From contig DIKT01000041.1 in the NCBI GenBank assembly GCA_002424635.1, positions 1-24,618 of the forward strand: 24,618 bases of DNA, written 5' to 3'. Positions within the stretch are counted from its first letter, which is position 1; every line of letters starts with the position of its first letter. The DNA is from Desulfobulbaceae bacterium UBA5611. GTDB lineage: Bacteria; Desulfobacterota; Desulfobulbia; Desulfobulbales; Desulfocapsaceae. The notes beneath the pieces were generated by a model. It did no database searches. It worked only from the letters and a program-made list of their open reading frames with translations, and was not told the DNA's origin. A program made the position numbers and the translations under genes. Positions 7,681-13,128 of the stretch are shown piece after piece.

Positions 7681-8145
7681 ATGGATGAAATTCAAAAAAT
7701 AATTAACCAGATGGGACCGGAAGAGGCCCTGACCAGGTTGGGAGTCGTTCTTCGTGAACTTTTTGCCCAGGTAAGCGAAGAGCTGCGTCAGGATTTTGTC
7801 GTCAAGCTCATTGGTGAAGCTGATACCGACAAGGTTACCAGCCTCGTCCATCTCTGACTGGCGGAGTGTATGGGCGAAGGTGTCGACCCCACAAAGATGT
7901 GTCAAAGCCTGGTGGATAAAGTGGCGCGCTCCCGACAGCTCCAATCTGTCACTGATCCTGAGTTATTAATCCTGTTTGAGGACTGGCTGGAAGAACTTGA
8001 GAATGAAGTGATGAACTTTATCCAGTTGCACCCTGAGAGTACAGCAGAAGATCTTTCGCACAATTTAGGAGTCTCGCACAGTGGCGCTACATTCCTGCTG
8101 GCCAAGCTGCGCCGGGAACAAAAAATCCAATCAGAGGAGGAGTAA
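7681..8145 (+). CDS. Predicted selenoprotein with C-terminal winged-helix-like segment (Sec59)
   Basis: From ATG 7681 (GGGGAG at 7664-7669) the frame runs to TAA 8143-8145 with a single in-frame TGA at 7855-7857. Read as selenocysteine, this gives 154 residues with Sec59 in SLVHL-U-LAEC, a U-x3-C arrangement with Cys63. With TGA as stop, the gene would be a 58-residue peptide plus a headless 91-residue ORF at 7870. Residues 1-58 are helical and charged. The C-terminal part (about 120-150, STAEDLSHNLGVSHSGATFLLAKLRREQKI) resembles a helix-turn-helix. A SECIS-like hairpin follows the TGA. Stop 8145 is 3 bp from the next start, so translation is probably coupled. I do not recognise the family; a Sec-based redox sensor or adaptor is an inference. 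Confidence 0.8.
7871..7891 (+). promoter_or_regulatory. Candidate bacterial SECIS hairpin for Sec59
   Basis: TGGGCGA (7871-7877) pairs with TCGACCCCA (7883-7891), with two single-base bulges, around the loop AGGTG (7878-7882). The loop starts 20 nt after the TGA and has G at positions two and three, which fits the bacterial SECIS pattern recognised by SelB. Confidence 0.65.
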
Positions 8146-8148
8146 TTT

Positions 8149-8430
8149 ATGTTGATGCGGTTTTTTCTGAATGAACCCAATGGCAAGACCTGAGGCCATT
8201 TTCTGGACATGATGCCCAGGTTGGGCGCCAAATACGATATTACCATAGAGACCATTTCCAAACCCAGGGCCGAGTACCAGACCGATGCCTGGTTTGAGCT
8301 GGACCTGCCTGTGGCCCCGGCGGTCATGGTGGAAGATGAAATTGTGATCGAAGGAGCGGATGTGTCCCTGGAGGCGGTAGAGGCGTGCATCTGCCGCCTC
8401 CTTGGCCTAGCAGATCCGCCGAAGAAATAG
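8149..8430 (+). CDS. Predicted thioredoxin-like selenoprotein (Sec15)
   Basis: ATG 8149 has an excellent AGGAGG overlapping the end of the previous gene. One in-frame TGA lies at 8191-8193 and the stop is TAG 8428-8430. Read through, the product has 93 residues: MLMRFFLNEPNGKT-U-GHFLDMMPRLGAKYD. A first strand leads to Sec15 at the start of a helix, and the segment PVAPAVMVEDEIVIEG (about 54-69) looks like the cis-proline strand of thioredoxin folds. There is no partner cysteine next to Sec; Cys80 and Cys82 (CIC) lie in the last helix. The product is probably cytosolic, as no signal peptide is present. Without Sec, only a 73-residue fragment from ATG 8209 would remain, lacking a ribosome-binding site. 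The substrate is unknown. Confidence 0.82.
8196..8224 (+). promoter_or_regulatory. Candidate SECIS hairpin for Sec15 (less canonical)
   Basis: CTGG (8203-8206) pairs with CCAG (8216-8219) around a 9-nt loop ACATGATGC. An outer CCA/TGG pair (8196-8198 with 8222-8224) extends the stem. The loop starts 13 nt after the TGA, nearer than in the other three genes. Confidence 0.45.
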
Positions 8431-8491
8431 AGCAAATGGCAAGAACCAGTCAATATTACCAAAACCAATTCACCACAAAATGGAGAAGATC

Positions 8492-8758
8492 ATGATCGAG
8501 ATGATTCTGTTTCATAGCGGCAATCCTGCTTGAGTAACATGCCAAAAAGCCACAGTTGTGGCCCATGCCATGCAGGAAAGGTTCAAGGACCAGCTTGACC
8601 TTCACGTCCATACCACTGATTCAGCCGCAGCCACGGCCTATAATCTGAAAGGATCCACCAATATATTTGTCAATCAGCAATGGGTGCCGTTGGATGTGGC
8701 CACCTCAACAGAAAAAATGGCAGCCTATCTCGATAATATCCTCTCTGCTGAAACATGA
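8492..8758 (+). CDS. Predicted thioredoxin-like selenoprotein with UxxC redox motif (Sec14)
   Basis: From ATG 8492 (GGAGAAG upstream) to TGA 8756-8758 with an internal TGA at 8531-8533, the product has 88 residues: MIEMILFHSGNPA-U-VTC-QKATVVAHAM. The UVTC motif (Sec14, Cys17) sits between a first strand and a helix exactly as CxxC does in thioredoxin-fold proteins. The later segment GSTNIFVNQQWVPLD is the expected cis-loop and strand region, with Thr where Pro is usual. The closest stand-alone ORF without Sec would start at an internal GTG after the motif, with no ribosome-binding site. It is probably a paralogue of the preceding gene product, and the two may exchange electrons. The final TGA lacks a close downstream hairpin and is a true stop. 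Confidence 0.85.
8549..8562 (+). promoter_or_regulatory. Candidate bacterial SECIS hairpin for Sec14
   Basis: GCCAC (8549-8553) and GTGGC (8558-8562) form a perfect stem with loop AGTT. The loop begins 20 nt after the TGA and has G at its second position, close to the textbook bacterial SECIS. Confidence 0.75.
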
Positions 8759-8759
8759 T

Positions 8760-8792
8760 TTATTGGGATAAAAAAACAGAGCGCACCAATAA
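8760..8792 (+). repeat. Intercistronic inverted repeat TTATTGG / CCAATAA
   Basis: Perfect 7-bp arms at 8760-8766 and 8786-8792 are separated by 19 nt, between the third and fourth selenoprotein genes. It may be an mRNA-processing or attenuation hairpin that sets the level of the membrane protein. Confidence 0.35.
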
Positions 8793-8819
8793 CGGAAGAG
8801 AAAGGCGAGGATACTATTT

Positions 8820-9950
8820 ATGAAATTCACACCACTAAAATTTCAAGGAACACTAGCGGCAGCCGGGGTTGCTTTAATGCCTTATGTTTTTTTAAAAATA
8901 AATATCTTTAAAAGTGAAGAAGACATTGCCTTATCCAGCCTATCGTTACTTGCAGACAGTCCTGTAGAGTACGCAACAGCCTTATTGTTAATAGCAATAA
9001 TGGGCTTATTTATTGTCATTCATTTTAGTTTTACTATCCTTTTTTTAAAGGAACTTTTCCTGTGGTTACTAAAAACAAATGATTGCCACAAAATAATTCA
9101 AAATCCTTTAGCAAATGCCGCCATCTTTTCACCGCTAATTTCCTTGCCCATGACTATGGTTGTTTTCTTTGGTCCGGTGAGTTTTTTTGTGCCGCAACTA
9201 ACAACAAATATGCAGGGCCTGATGGGGCCGGCGTTTATTATATTTAGTTTTTTCTGGATTATACTGTTAGCACTTGAACTAAAAGTTGCGCAGGTGCTTG
9301 CGACGGATTTTGTAGATTACGGGAAACTAAATTTTGGTTGGTTGCTTGATGTCTTAGCGTTTGGGGCGGTTTCACTATTTGGGTCCAGTATTGTCAGTTT
9401 CGCGGATAGTAATTTAATATCATCTTCAGCAGCATTGATGACAACAATTACCTTGCTGGTTGGGATTGTTGTGTTTGCCATAAAAGTAACAATCCTTGTG
9501 TCTCAACAAATCAAAGCGAAAGTAATGCCTGGTATAAACTTATTACCAGCATTTTTTCTAGTAATTCCACCAATGTGTTTGTTAGGATATAGCTTCTTTA
9601 AATTACTAGGCTATGCTGATAAAACTTATACTGTGAACACAGCTACCATTTCATTTTTGGTTCTGGTATTTTCCTATCTTACGGCCATAAGTTGGCTCAT
9701 CTTTTCAGTTGTCTTGTTGAGAGAATATCTCCAAAAGCAGTTTCTGGCGTCTGATTTTTCTCCGGCACAATGGGGGATGGTCTGAGGATTTGTTGGGACC
9801 CAAGTTTTGGGTTCATTGGTTTATAGCTTGTATTTCACCAATATTTTCCTCGGTGCCATCAATTTTGTAAGTATTTTACTAGGTGCACTTGCTTTTCTAA
9901 TAATATTAAGAAAATTCATTACCGCCTCGCGGGAACCCCAACCGGCATAA
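8820..9950 (+). CDS. Predicted multi-spanning membrane selenoprotein (Sec322), possibly TsoY-like
   Basis: From ATG 8820 the frame meets TGA at 9783-9785, then continues to TAA 9948-9950, giving 376 residues with Sec322 in FSPAQWGMV-U-GFVGTQVLG. About ten membrane helices are visible (approximately 10-27, 52-83, 100-125, 134-155, 172-195, 203-228, 240-262, 275-300, and two after Sec). The post-TGA sequence GFVGTQVLGSLVYSLYFTNIFLGAINFVSILLGALAFLII is strongly hydrophobic and protein-like, which argues against a true stop. The SPAxW segment before Sec is reminiscent of the last part of TehA/SLAC1 transporters (FPLG region); this is weak. I recall a family named TsoY (seleno)protein in public HMM sets and suspect membership, but cannot verify it. 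Function is unknown. Confidence 0.82.
9796..9814 (+). promoter_or_regulatory. Candidate bacterial SECIS hairpin for Sec322
   Basis: GGACCCAA (9796-9803) pairs with TTGGGTTC (9807-9814), eight pairs including one G-U, around loop GTT. The loop starts 19 nt after the TGA and begins with G, as in known bacterial SECIS elements. It is the strongest hairpin of the four. Confidence 0.78.
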
Positions 9951-10045
9951 CGAAAGCAATTGCCGGAAAAGATGAAGATTCCGGGACCAATTTTTATTGA
10001 TTCACCTTTTTCCATTTCCTGAAAATTATAAGTTATACAGATGGG

Positions 10046-10081
10046 CCTGAGAGAAGAAAGGGCAAACTTTCCTCTCTCAGG
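10046..10081 (+). terminator. Strong hairpin between convergent operons
   Basis: A 15-bp stem with one mismatch (10046-10060 with 10067-10081) encloses the loop GGCAAA. It is followed by a smaller AATGA/TCATT hairpin and TTTTATTT. It lies between the end of the selenoprotein operon and the end of the convergent small-peptide gene, so it may terminate transcription from both sides. Confidence 0.6.
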
Positions 10082-10096
10082 AATGAGAAATTCATT

Positions 10097-10216
10097 TTAT
10101 TTGGATTTCTTTACCGGCTCTTTCTCCGTCTTACTTGGCACAACTTCCTTGATTTCCTTCTCTTTCTGCGGGGCACATCCGCAACCACAACCCTTGGTTT
10201 TTTTTTGCTCTGTCAT
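10097..10216 (-). CDS. 39-residue CGCGC cysteine-rich peptide
   Basis: ATG at 10216 follows a near-perfect ribosome-binding site (AAGGAGGTGA, 6 nt upstream). The peptide is MTEQKKTKGCGCGCAPQ followed by a highly charged Lys/Glu tail, ending at TAA. The three alternating cysteines, CGCGC, form a compact thiolate cluster suited to a soft metal or metalloid. The tail is probably disordered. It lies 71 bp downstream of an ArsR-type gene that itself carries a CSCGC motif, and a 24-bp operator shared with that gene lies just before its ribosome-binding site. It could be a metal buffer or donor to the repressor. The family is not recognised. Confidence 0.75.
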   Translation of the reverse strand: MTEQKKTKGCGCGCAPQKEKEIKEVVPSKTEKEPVKKSK

Positions 10217-10237
10217 TGTTATCACCTCCTTTTTATA

Positions 10238-10261
10238 TTAAGCATTTGCGCAATCGCTTAA
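10238..10261 (-). promoter_or_regulatory. Operator copy 2, before the CGCGC peptide gene
   Basis: A near-palindrome with outer arms TTAAGC/GCTTAA and core TTGCGCAA; 20 of 24 positions are symmetric. It matches 19 of 24 positions of the copy at 10708-10731. On the minus strand a -10-like TTTAAT overlaps its first base, the same geometry as the other copy. No good -35 was seen. Confidence 0.7.
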
Positions 10262-10287
10262 TTAAATTGCCAAAAAAATAGACCTTC

Positions 10288-10695
10288 CTACTCTGGTTCT
10301 ATTTCGCTGACCCTTCTCCGCACTTTATTGAGCTCATTCTGCAGCTCAATTTCATAATTTTTGAGGGCTTCCAAACTGGCCCTGCTCAACTCCTGCTCTT
10401 TAAATTTGCCCGTGCCCTGGCAGCCGCATGAACAAACTTCATTCAATATTTCTCTACAGCCTTCCATGGCTTCTTCATTTATCGAATATGGGATCCAATA
10501 GCCCTGTCTCTCACTTCTTACCAGCCCTGCTTGTTTTAATATTTTAAGATGTTGTGAAACCGCTGGGGGGGTGATACCGAGTTTTCCGGAGATGTCTTTG
10601 ACTCCTAAGGCCCCATTGGCTTTAAGAAGTTCAAGAATCTTCACTCGCGTTTCCACGCTAAGGACCTTAAATATTTCGGCAGGCTCAATAATCAT
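10288..10695 (-). CDS. ArsR-family repressor with CSCGC motif
   Basis: A 135-residue winged-helix regulator. The DNA-binding part is VKDISGKLGITPPAVSQHLKILKQAGLVRSERQGYWIPYSI (about residues 33-73). It continues into NEEAMEGCREILNEVCSCGCQG, where Cys80, Cys88, Cys90 and Cys92 are candidate metal or metalloid ligands. This is not the classical ELCVCDL site, but C-terminal cysteine clusters occur in several arsenite and thiol-reactive ArsR subgroups. A C-terminal coiled coil (about 98-130) is likely to dimerise. The gene is controlled by a promoter with the operator overlapping its -10 and start site. The CGCGC peptide gene lies downstream on the same strand. Autoregulation and control of that peptide are inferred. 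Confidence 0.9.
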   Translation of the reverse strand: MIIEPAEIFKVLSVETRVKILELLKANGALGVKDISGKLGITPPAVSQHLKILKQAGLVRSERQGYWIPYSINEEAMEGCREILNEVCSCGCQGTGKFKEQELSRASLEALKNYEIELQNELNKVRRRVSEIEPE

Positions 10696-11025
10696 AAAAA
10701 TAACCCATTAAGTAGTTTAGCAATGGCTTAACCATAACTCCAAAGGTGCTTGTTGTCAAATATTTTTTATGCATCTCCTGATTCTGTCCCAATCTTAAGT
10801 CCGATCAATAATTATCCCACCGAACTGTCGCACATTTGTTCTATCATTAACCAAATTTTTTTGATGGTGACAGACCAAATTAAGCTGGAATAATTCACCA
10901 AGGTATGCAATAAGAGACTCAGTTTTCATCACAAGAGGCCATTTGCTCTTATCACCGCCAGCCCCAAGGGGGTGCCATGGCAGTCATTCGGGATATCTCG
11001 AACAAACAAAAAGGAGGGATTGTTT
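10696..11025. other. Intergenic region, 330 bp, with divergent promoters
   Basis: The left end holds the ArsR promoter and operator described separately. The remainder (about 10760-11005) is AT-rich and must contain the promoter of the carbonic anhydrase gene, though no convincing -35/-10 pair was picked out. No further gene is supported. Confidence 0.5.
10708..10759 (-). promoter_or_regulatory. Promoter and operator copy 1 of the CSCGC-type ArsR gene
   Basis: On the minus strand TTGACA (10754-10759) and TATGGT (10731-10736) are separated by exactly 17 bp. The 24-bp operator (10708-10731, arms TTAAG/CTTAA) begins at the last base of the -10 and covers the start site. This is ideal for repression by a bound dimer. 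The same sequence recurs at 10238-10261. Confidence 0.75.
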
Positions 11026-11718
11026 ATGAAGAGCAGCACAGTAGTAAGCAGGATCGCAGTACTGGCAACAGCACTGGCAGCAACCGCAGGAATGGCATTT
11101 GCCTCAGGCGGCGGCACAGGTGTCAGCGCCGACCAAGCACTGCAGAAACTTCTCGATGGCAACAAGCGTTATGTGGAGAGTAAGATGAGCGCCCCTGACA
11201 GGAGTGACGCATCGGCCCGTGAGAAATTGGCCCAAGGCCAGCAACCATATGCCATCATCCTTTCCTGCTCCGACTCCCGCGTCCCGCCCGAGATTATCTT
11301 CGATCAGGCGTTGGGCGAAATCTTCGTCATCCGTGTTGCCGGCAATGTTGCCGACCCGATCGTGCTGGGGAGCATAGAATATGCAGCGGAGCACCTGGGC
11401 TCGCCGCTCATCATGGTGCTGGGCCACGAGCGTTGCGGGGCAGTGACTGCGACAGTGAATACCAAGGGAGAACCAGAGGGGAACATCGGGGCCATAATAA
11501 AGGCAATCCAGCCCTCGGCCAAGAAAGCAGAGGAAATTTCCAAGGGGAAATCGGCCGCGGAGCTGGTCGAATGCGCAGTCGCAGTGAACGCCAAGGCGGT
11601 CGCGGCTAGTCTTACCGAGCAATCAACAATCCTGGCTCACGAGCTTAAGGAAGGAAAGATCAAGATCGTGACCGCCACCTATGACCTGGATGACGGCAAG
11701 GTCACACTTCTCAAGTAG
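11026..11718 (+). CDS. Exported beta-class carbonic anhydrase
   Basis: A 230-residue protein with a signal peptide (MKSSTVVSRIAVLATALAATAGMAFA, cleavage probably after AFA). The beta-carbonic anhydrase motifs are complete: Cys81-Ser-Asp83-Ser-Arg85 and His134-x2-Cys137, giving two cysteines and one histidine for zinc and the Asp/Arg dyad. It interconverts CO2 and bicarbonate, here in the periplasm, where it may support pH balance or inorganic carbon supply. ATG 11026 is chosen because AAGGAGGGA lies just upstream and the signal peptide starts there; an in-frame ATG at 10972 adds an unlikely leader. A strong terminator follows, so it is a single-gene unit. Confidence 0.95.
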   Translation: MKSSTVVSRIAVLATALAATAGMAFASGGGTGVSADQALQKLLDGNKRYVESKMSAPDRSDASAREKLAQGQQPYAIILSCSDSRVPPEIIFDQALGEIFVIRVAGNVADPIVLGSIEYAAEHLGSPLIMVLGHERCGAVTATVNTKGEPEGNIGAIIKAIQPSAKKAEEISKGKSAAELVECAVAVNAKAVAASLTEQSTILAHELKEGKIKIVTATYDLDDGKVTLLK

Positions 11719-11733
11719 AACTCATCTCAAAAC

Positions 11734-11778
11734 AAGCGATCCCCGAGTCTGGTCCTTACCCGCCTCGGGGATCGCTTT
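11734..11778 (+). terminator. Rho-independent terminator after the carbonic anhydrase gene
   Basis: A perfect 14-bp stem (AAGCGATCCCCGAG at 11734-11747 with its complement at 11764-11777) with a 16-nt loop begins 15 nt after the stop. A TTTTT tract follows at 11786-11790. Confidence 0.85.
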
Positions 11779-11898
11779 CCTCAGCTTTTTAGTAGTACAC
11801 TTCGACTATGGCGTTTGGAGTATCTTCCTTCAAATACTTAATTATATCCCGTTGCTATTGGGCCGTTAAATCTCAACGCTAACAACAAAAGGAACCAA

Positions 11899-12240
11899 AT
11901 GAGCAATTGTCCTCCATGCCCAAAATGTAGTTCGGAATACTCTTATGAAAACGGCAGCATGTATATTTGCCCGGAATGCGCCTATGAGTGGTTCAAAGAT
12001 GCGGTCAGCGAAAGTGCTGATCAGCAATATGTGGTCCGTGATGCCAATGGCAATGTGCTTCAGGACGGTGATACCGTCACAGTGATCAAAGGGCTGAAGA
12101 TCAAAGGATCTTCTTCAGCATTGAAAGTCGGCACTAAAGTCAAAAATATCCGCCTGGTTGAAGGAGATCATAATATTGACTGTAAAATTGATGGGATTGG
12201 GGCCATGCAGTTGAAATCAGAATTTGTTAAGAAATCCTAG
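11899..12240 (+). CDS. yjdM: Zinc-ribbon protein YjdM (PhnA family)
   Basis: A 113-residue protein matching the YjdM/PhnA family over its full length (about 111 residues in E. coli). The N-terminal zinc ribbon has CPKC and CPEC pairs (residues about 8-27), and the C-terminal domain has the typical VVRDANGNVLQDGDTVTVIKGLKIKGSS...KVGTKVKNIRLVEGDHNIDCKIDG. Despite the old name alkylphosphonate utilization protein, the family is not a phosphonoacetate hydrolase in most bacteria and its role is unclear. The start has AAAGGAA upstream. No phosphonate genes are nearby. Confidence 0.95.
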   Translation: MSNCPPCPKCSSEYSYENGSMYICPECAYEWFKDAVSESADQQYVVRDANGNVLQDGDTVTVIKGLKIKGSSSALKVGTKVKNIRLVEGDHNIDCKIDGIGAMQLKSEFVKKS

Positions 12241-12541
12241 CCGACTACAGGTTCCTCTCGCCGCCTGATTGCTGATATCTTTGACCAAATGCAGCGGTGG
12301 CCTTAAACTATTATGAGACTGCTTCGTTTGGAAGAATTGAACCAGTTTTACTGTGCCTGGATAAATTCTAAGGATTTTGGTTTCGGTACGACTTGGCATA
12401 TAATTATTTAATGCTGAATTGCGGGAATTTGCCCAGGACAGAAAATACTTGTCATTGATCAAGACACAATGGTTGAGCACGTAAGATTTTGAAGCATCAC
12501 CGTGTCTGTTGCGATTAACCCAAAAAACCAAGGAGCAAGCC
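12241..12541. other. Intergenic region, 301 bp, no feature recognised
   Basis: This lies between yjdM and the P19-type gene. It contains a TATAAT at about 12400-12406 without a good -35. No inverted repeat, RNA or gene could be supported. Confidence 0.4.
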
Positions 12542-13120
12542 ATGAAAAGAGCCATCCTGACCTTATTCTTCGGGTTCGCATTGATTTCTCAAGTCGCCGC
12601 GCAAGATATGGCGCCGAAGGTTAAAATCCTGGCCATGCCTGAAGAACCCACCAGGAAAACAGTACTCATCGGTCGGGCCATGACGGATGACATGATCATT
12701 ATGTTTGAGATAGAGCCTGCCAAAAGCATGTGGGTACCACTGGATAAATCGCCTGACTGGACAGAGCATGCGCCTGATCCTGCCGAGAAATTTCATATAG
12801 AAGTAAAGCCCATTGACCCCAGGTCTAAAACCCGCATCCCCTATGCCGAGGTGGGTTTTAAAGCCGTCAACAAAGACAACAGCAAGACCATGGAGGGCCT
12901 GCTGCATCCGATGTGGGGCGACAGCGGACTACACTATGCCATGAACAGTGCCCTGGCAGGTGATGGACCTTATGAGATGCATATCACCGTCGGAGTACCT
13001 ATTTTTGCCCGAGCTTCAAAGGACAAAGACATATGGAGAAAACCGGCCACCGCCAGCTTTCACTTCAAACTCAGTAATGATAAACTGGTCGAAGTCTCAG
13101 AGCCCGAGGTTGACCTTTAA
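12542..13120 (+). CDS. Periplasmic iron-transport associated protein (P19/Tp34-type)
   Basis: A 192-residue secreted protein; residues 1-20 (MKRAILTLFFGFALISQVAA) are a clear signal peptide. The rest is the immunoglobulin-like P19/FetP/Tp34 iron transporter family, with its metal-site region in GLLHPMWGDSGLHYAMNSAL (Met and His ligands) and YEMHITVGVP near residue 155. In other bacteria this protein binds copper and iron and partners an FTR1-like permease or FetMP to import ferrous iron. No such permease is in the window, so it is an orphan here. The ATG at 12542 follows AAGGAGC; an upstream in-frame ATG-like start at 12509 would precede the signal peptide. It converges on the ATPase gene with an 8-bp gap. 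Confidence 0.85.
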   Translation: MKRAILTLFFGFALISQVAAQDMAPKVKILAMPEEPTRKTVLIGRAMTDDMIIMFEIEPAKSMWVPLDKSPDWTEHAPDPAEKFHIEVKPIDPRSKTRIPYAEVGFKAVNKDNSKTMEGLLHPMWGDSGLHYAMNSALAGDGPYEMHITVGVPIFARASKDKDIWRKPATASFHFKLSNDKLVEVSEPEVDL

Positions 13121-13128
13121 AGAGCAGC

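Noticed and set aside
8756..8758. TGA at the end of the third selenoprotein gene as a second selenocysteine codon
   Set aside because: The inverted repeat after it has a 19-nt loop and wrong geometry for a SECIS. Read-through would run into the fourth gene in another frame and give low-complexity sequence; the 88-residue protein is already a complete thioredoxin-like fold.
10041..10241. 66-residue plus-strand ORF near the shared hairpin
   Set aside because: It is antisense to the well-supported CGCGC peptide gene, includes the terminator hairpin and has no plausible domain.
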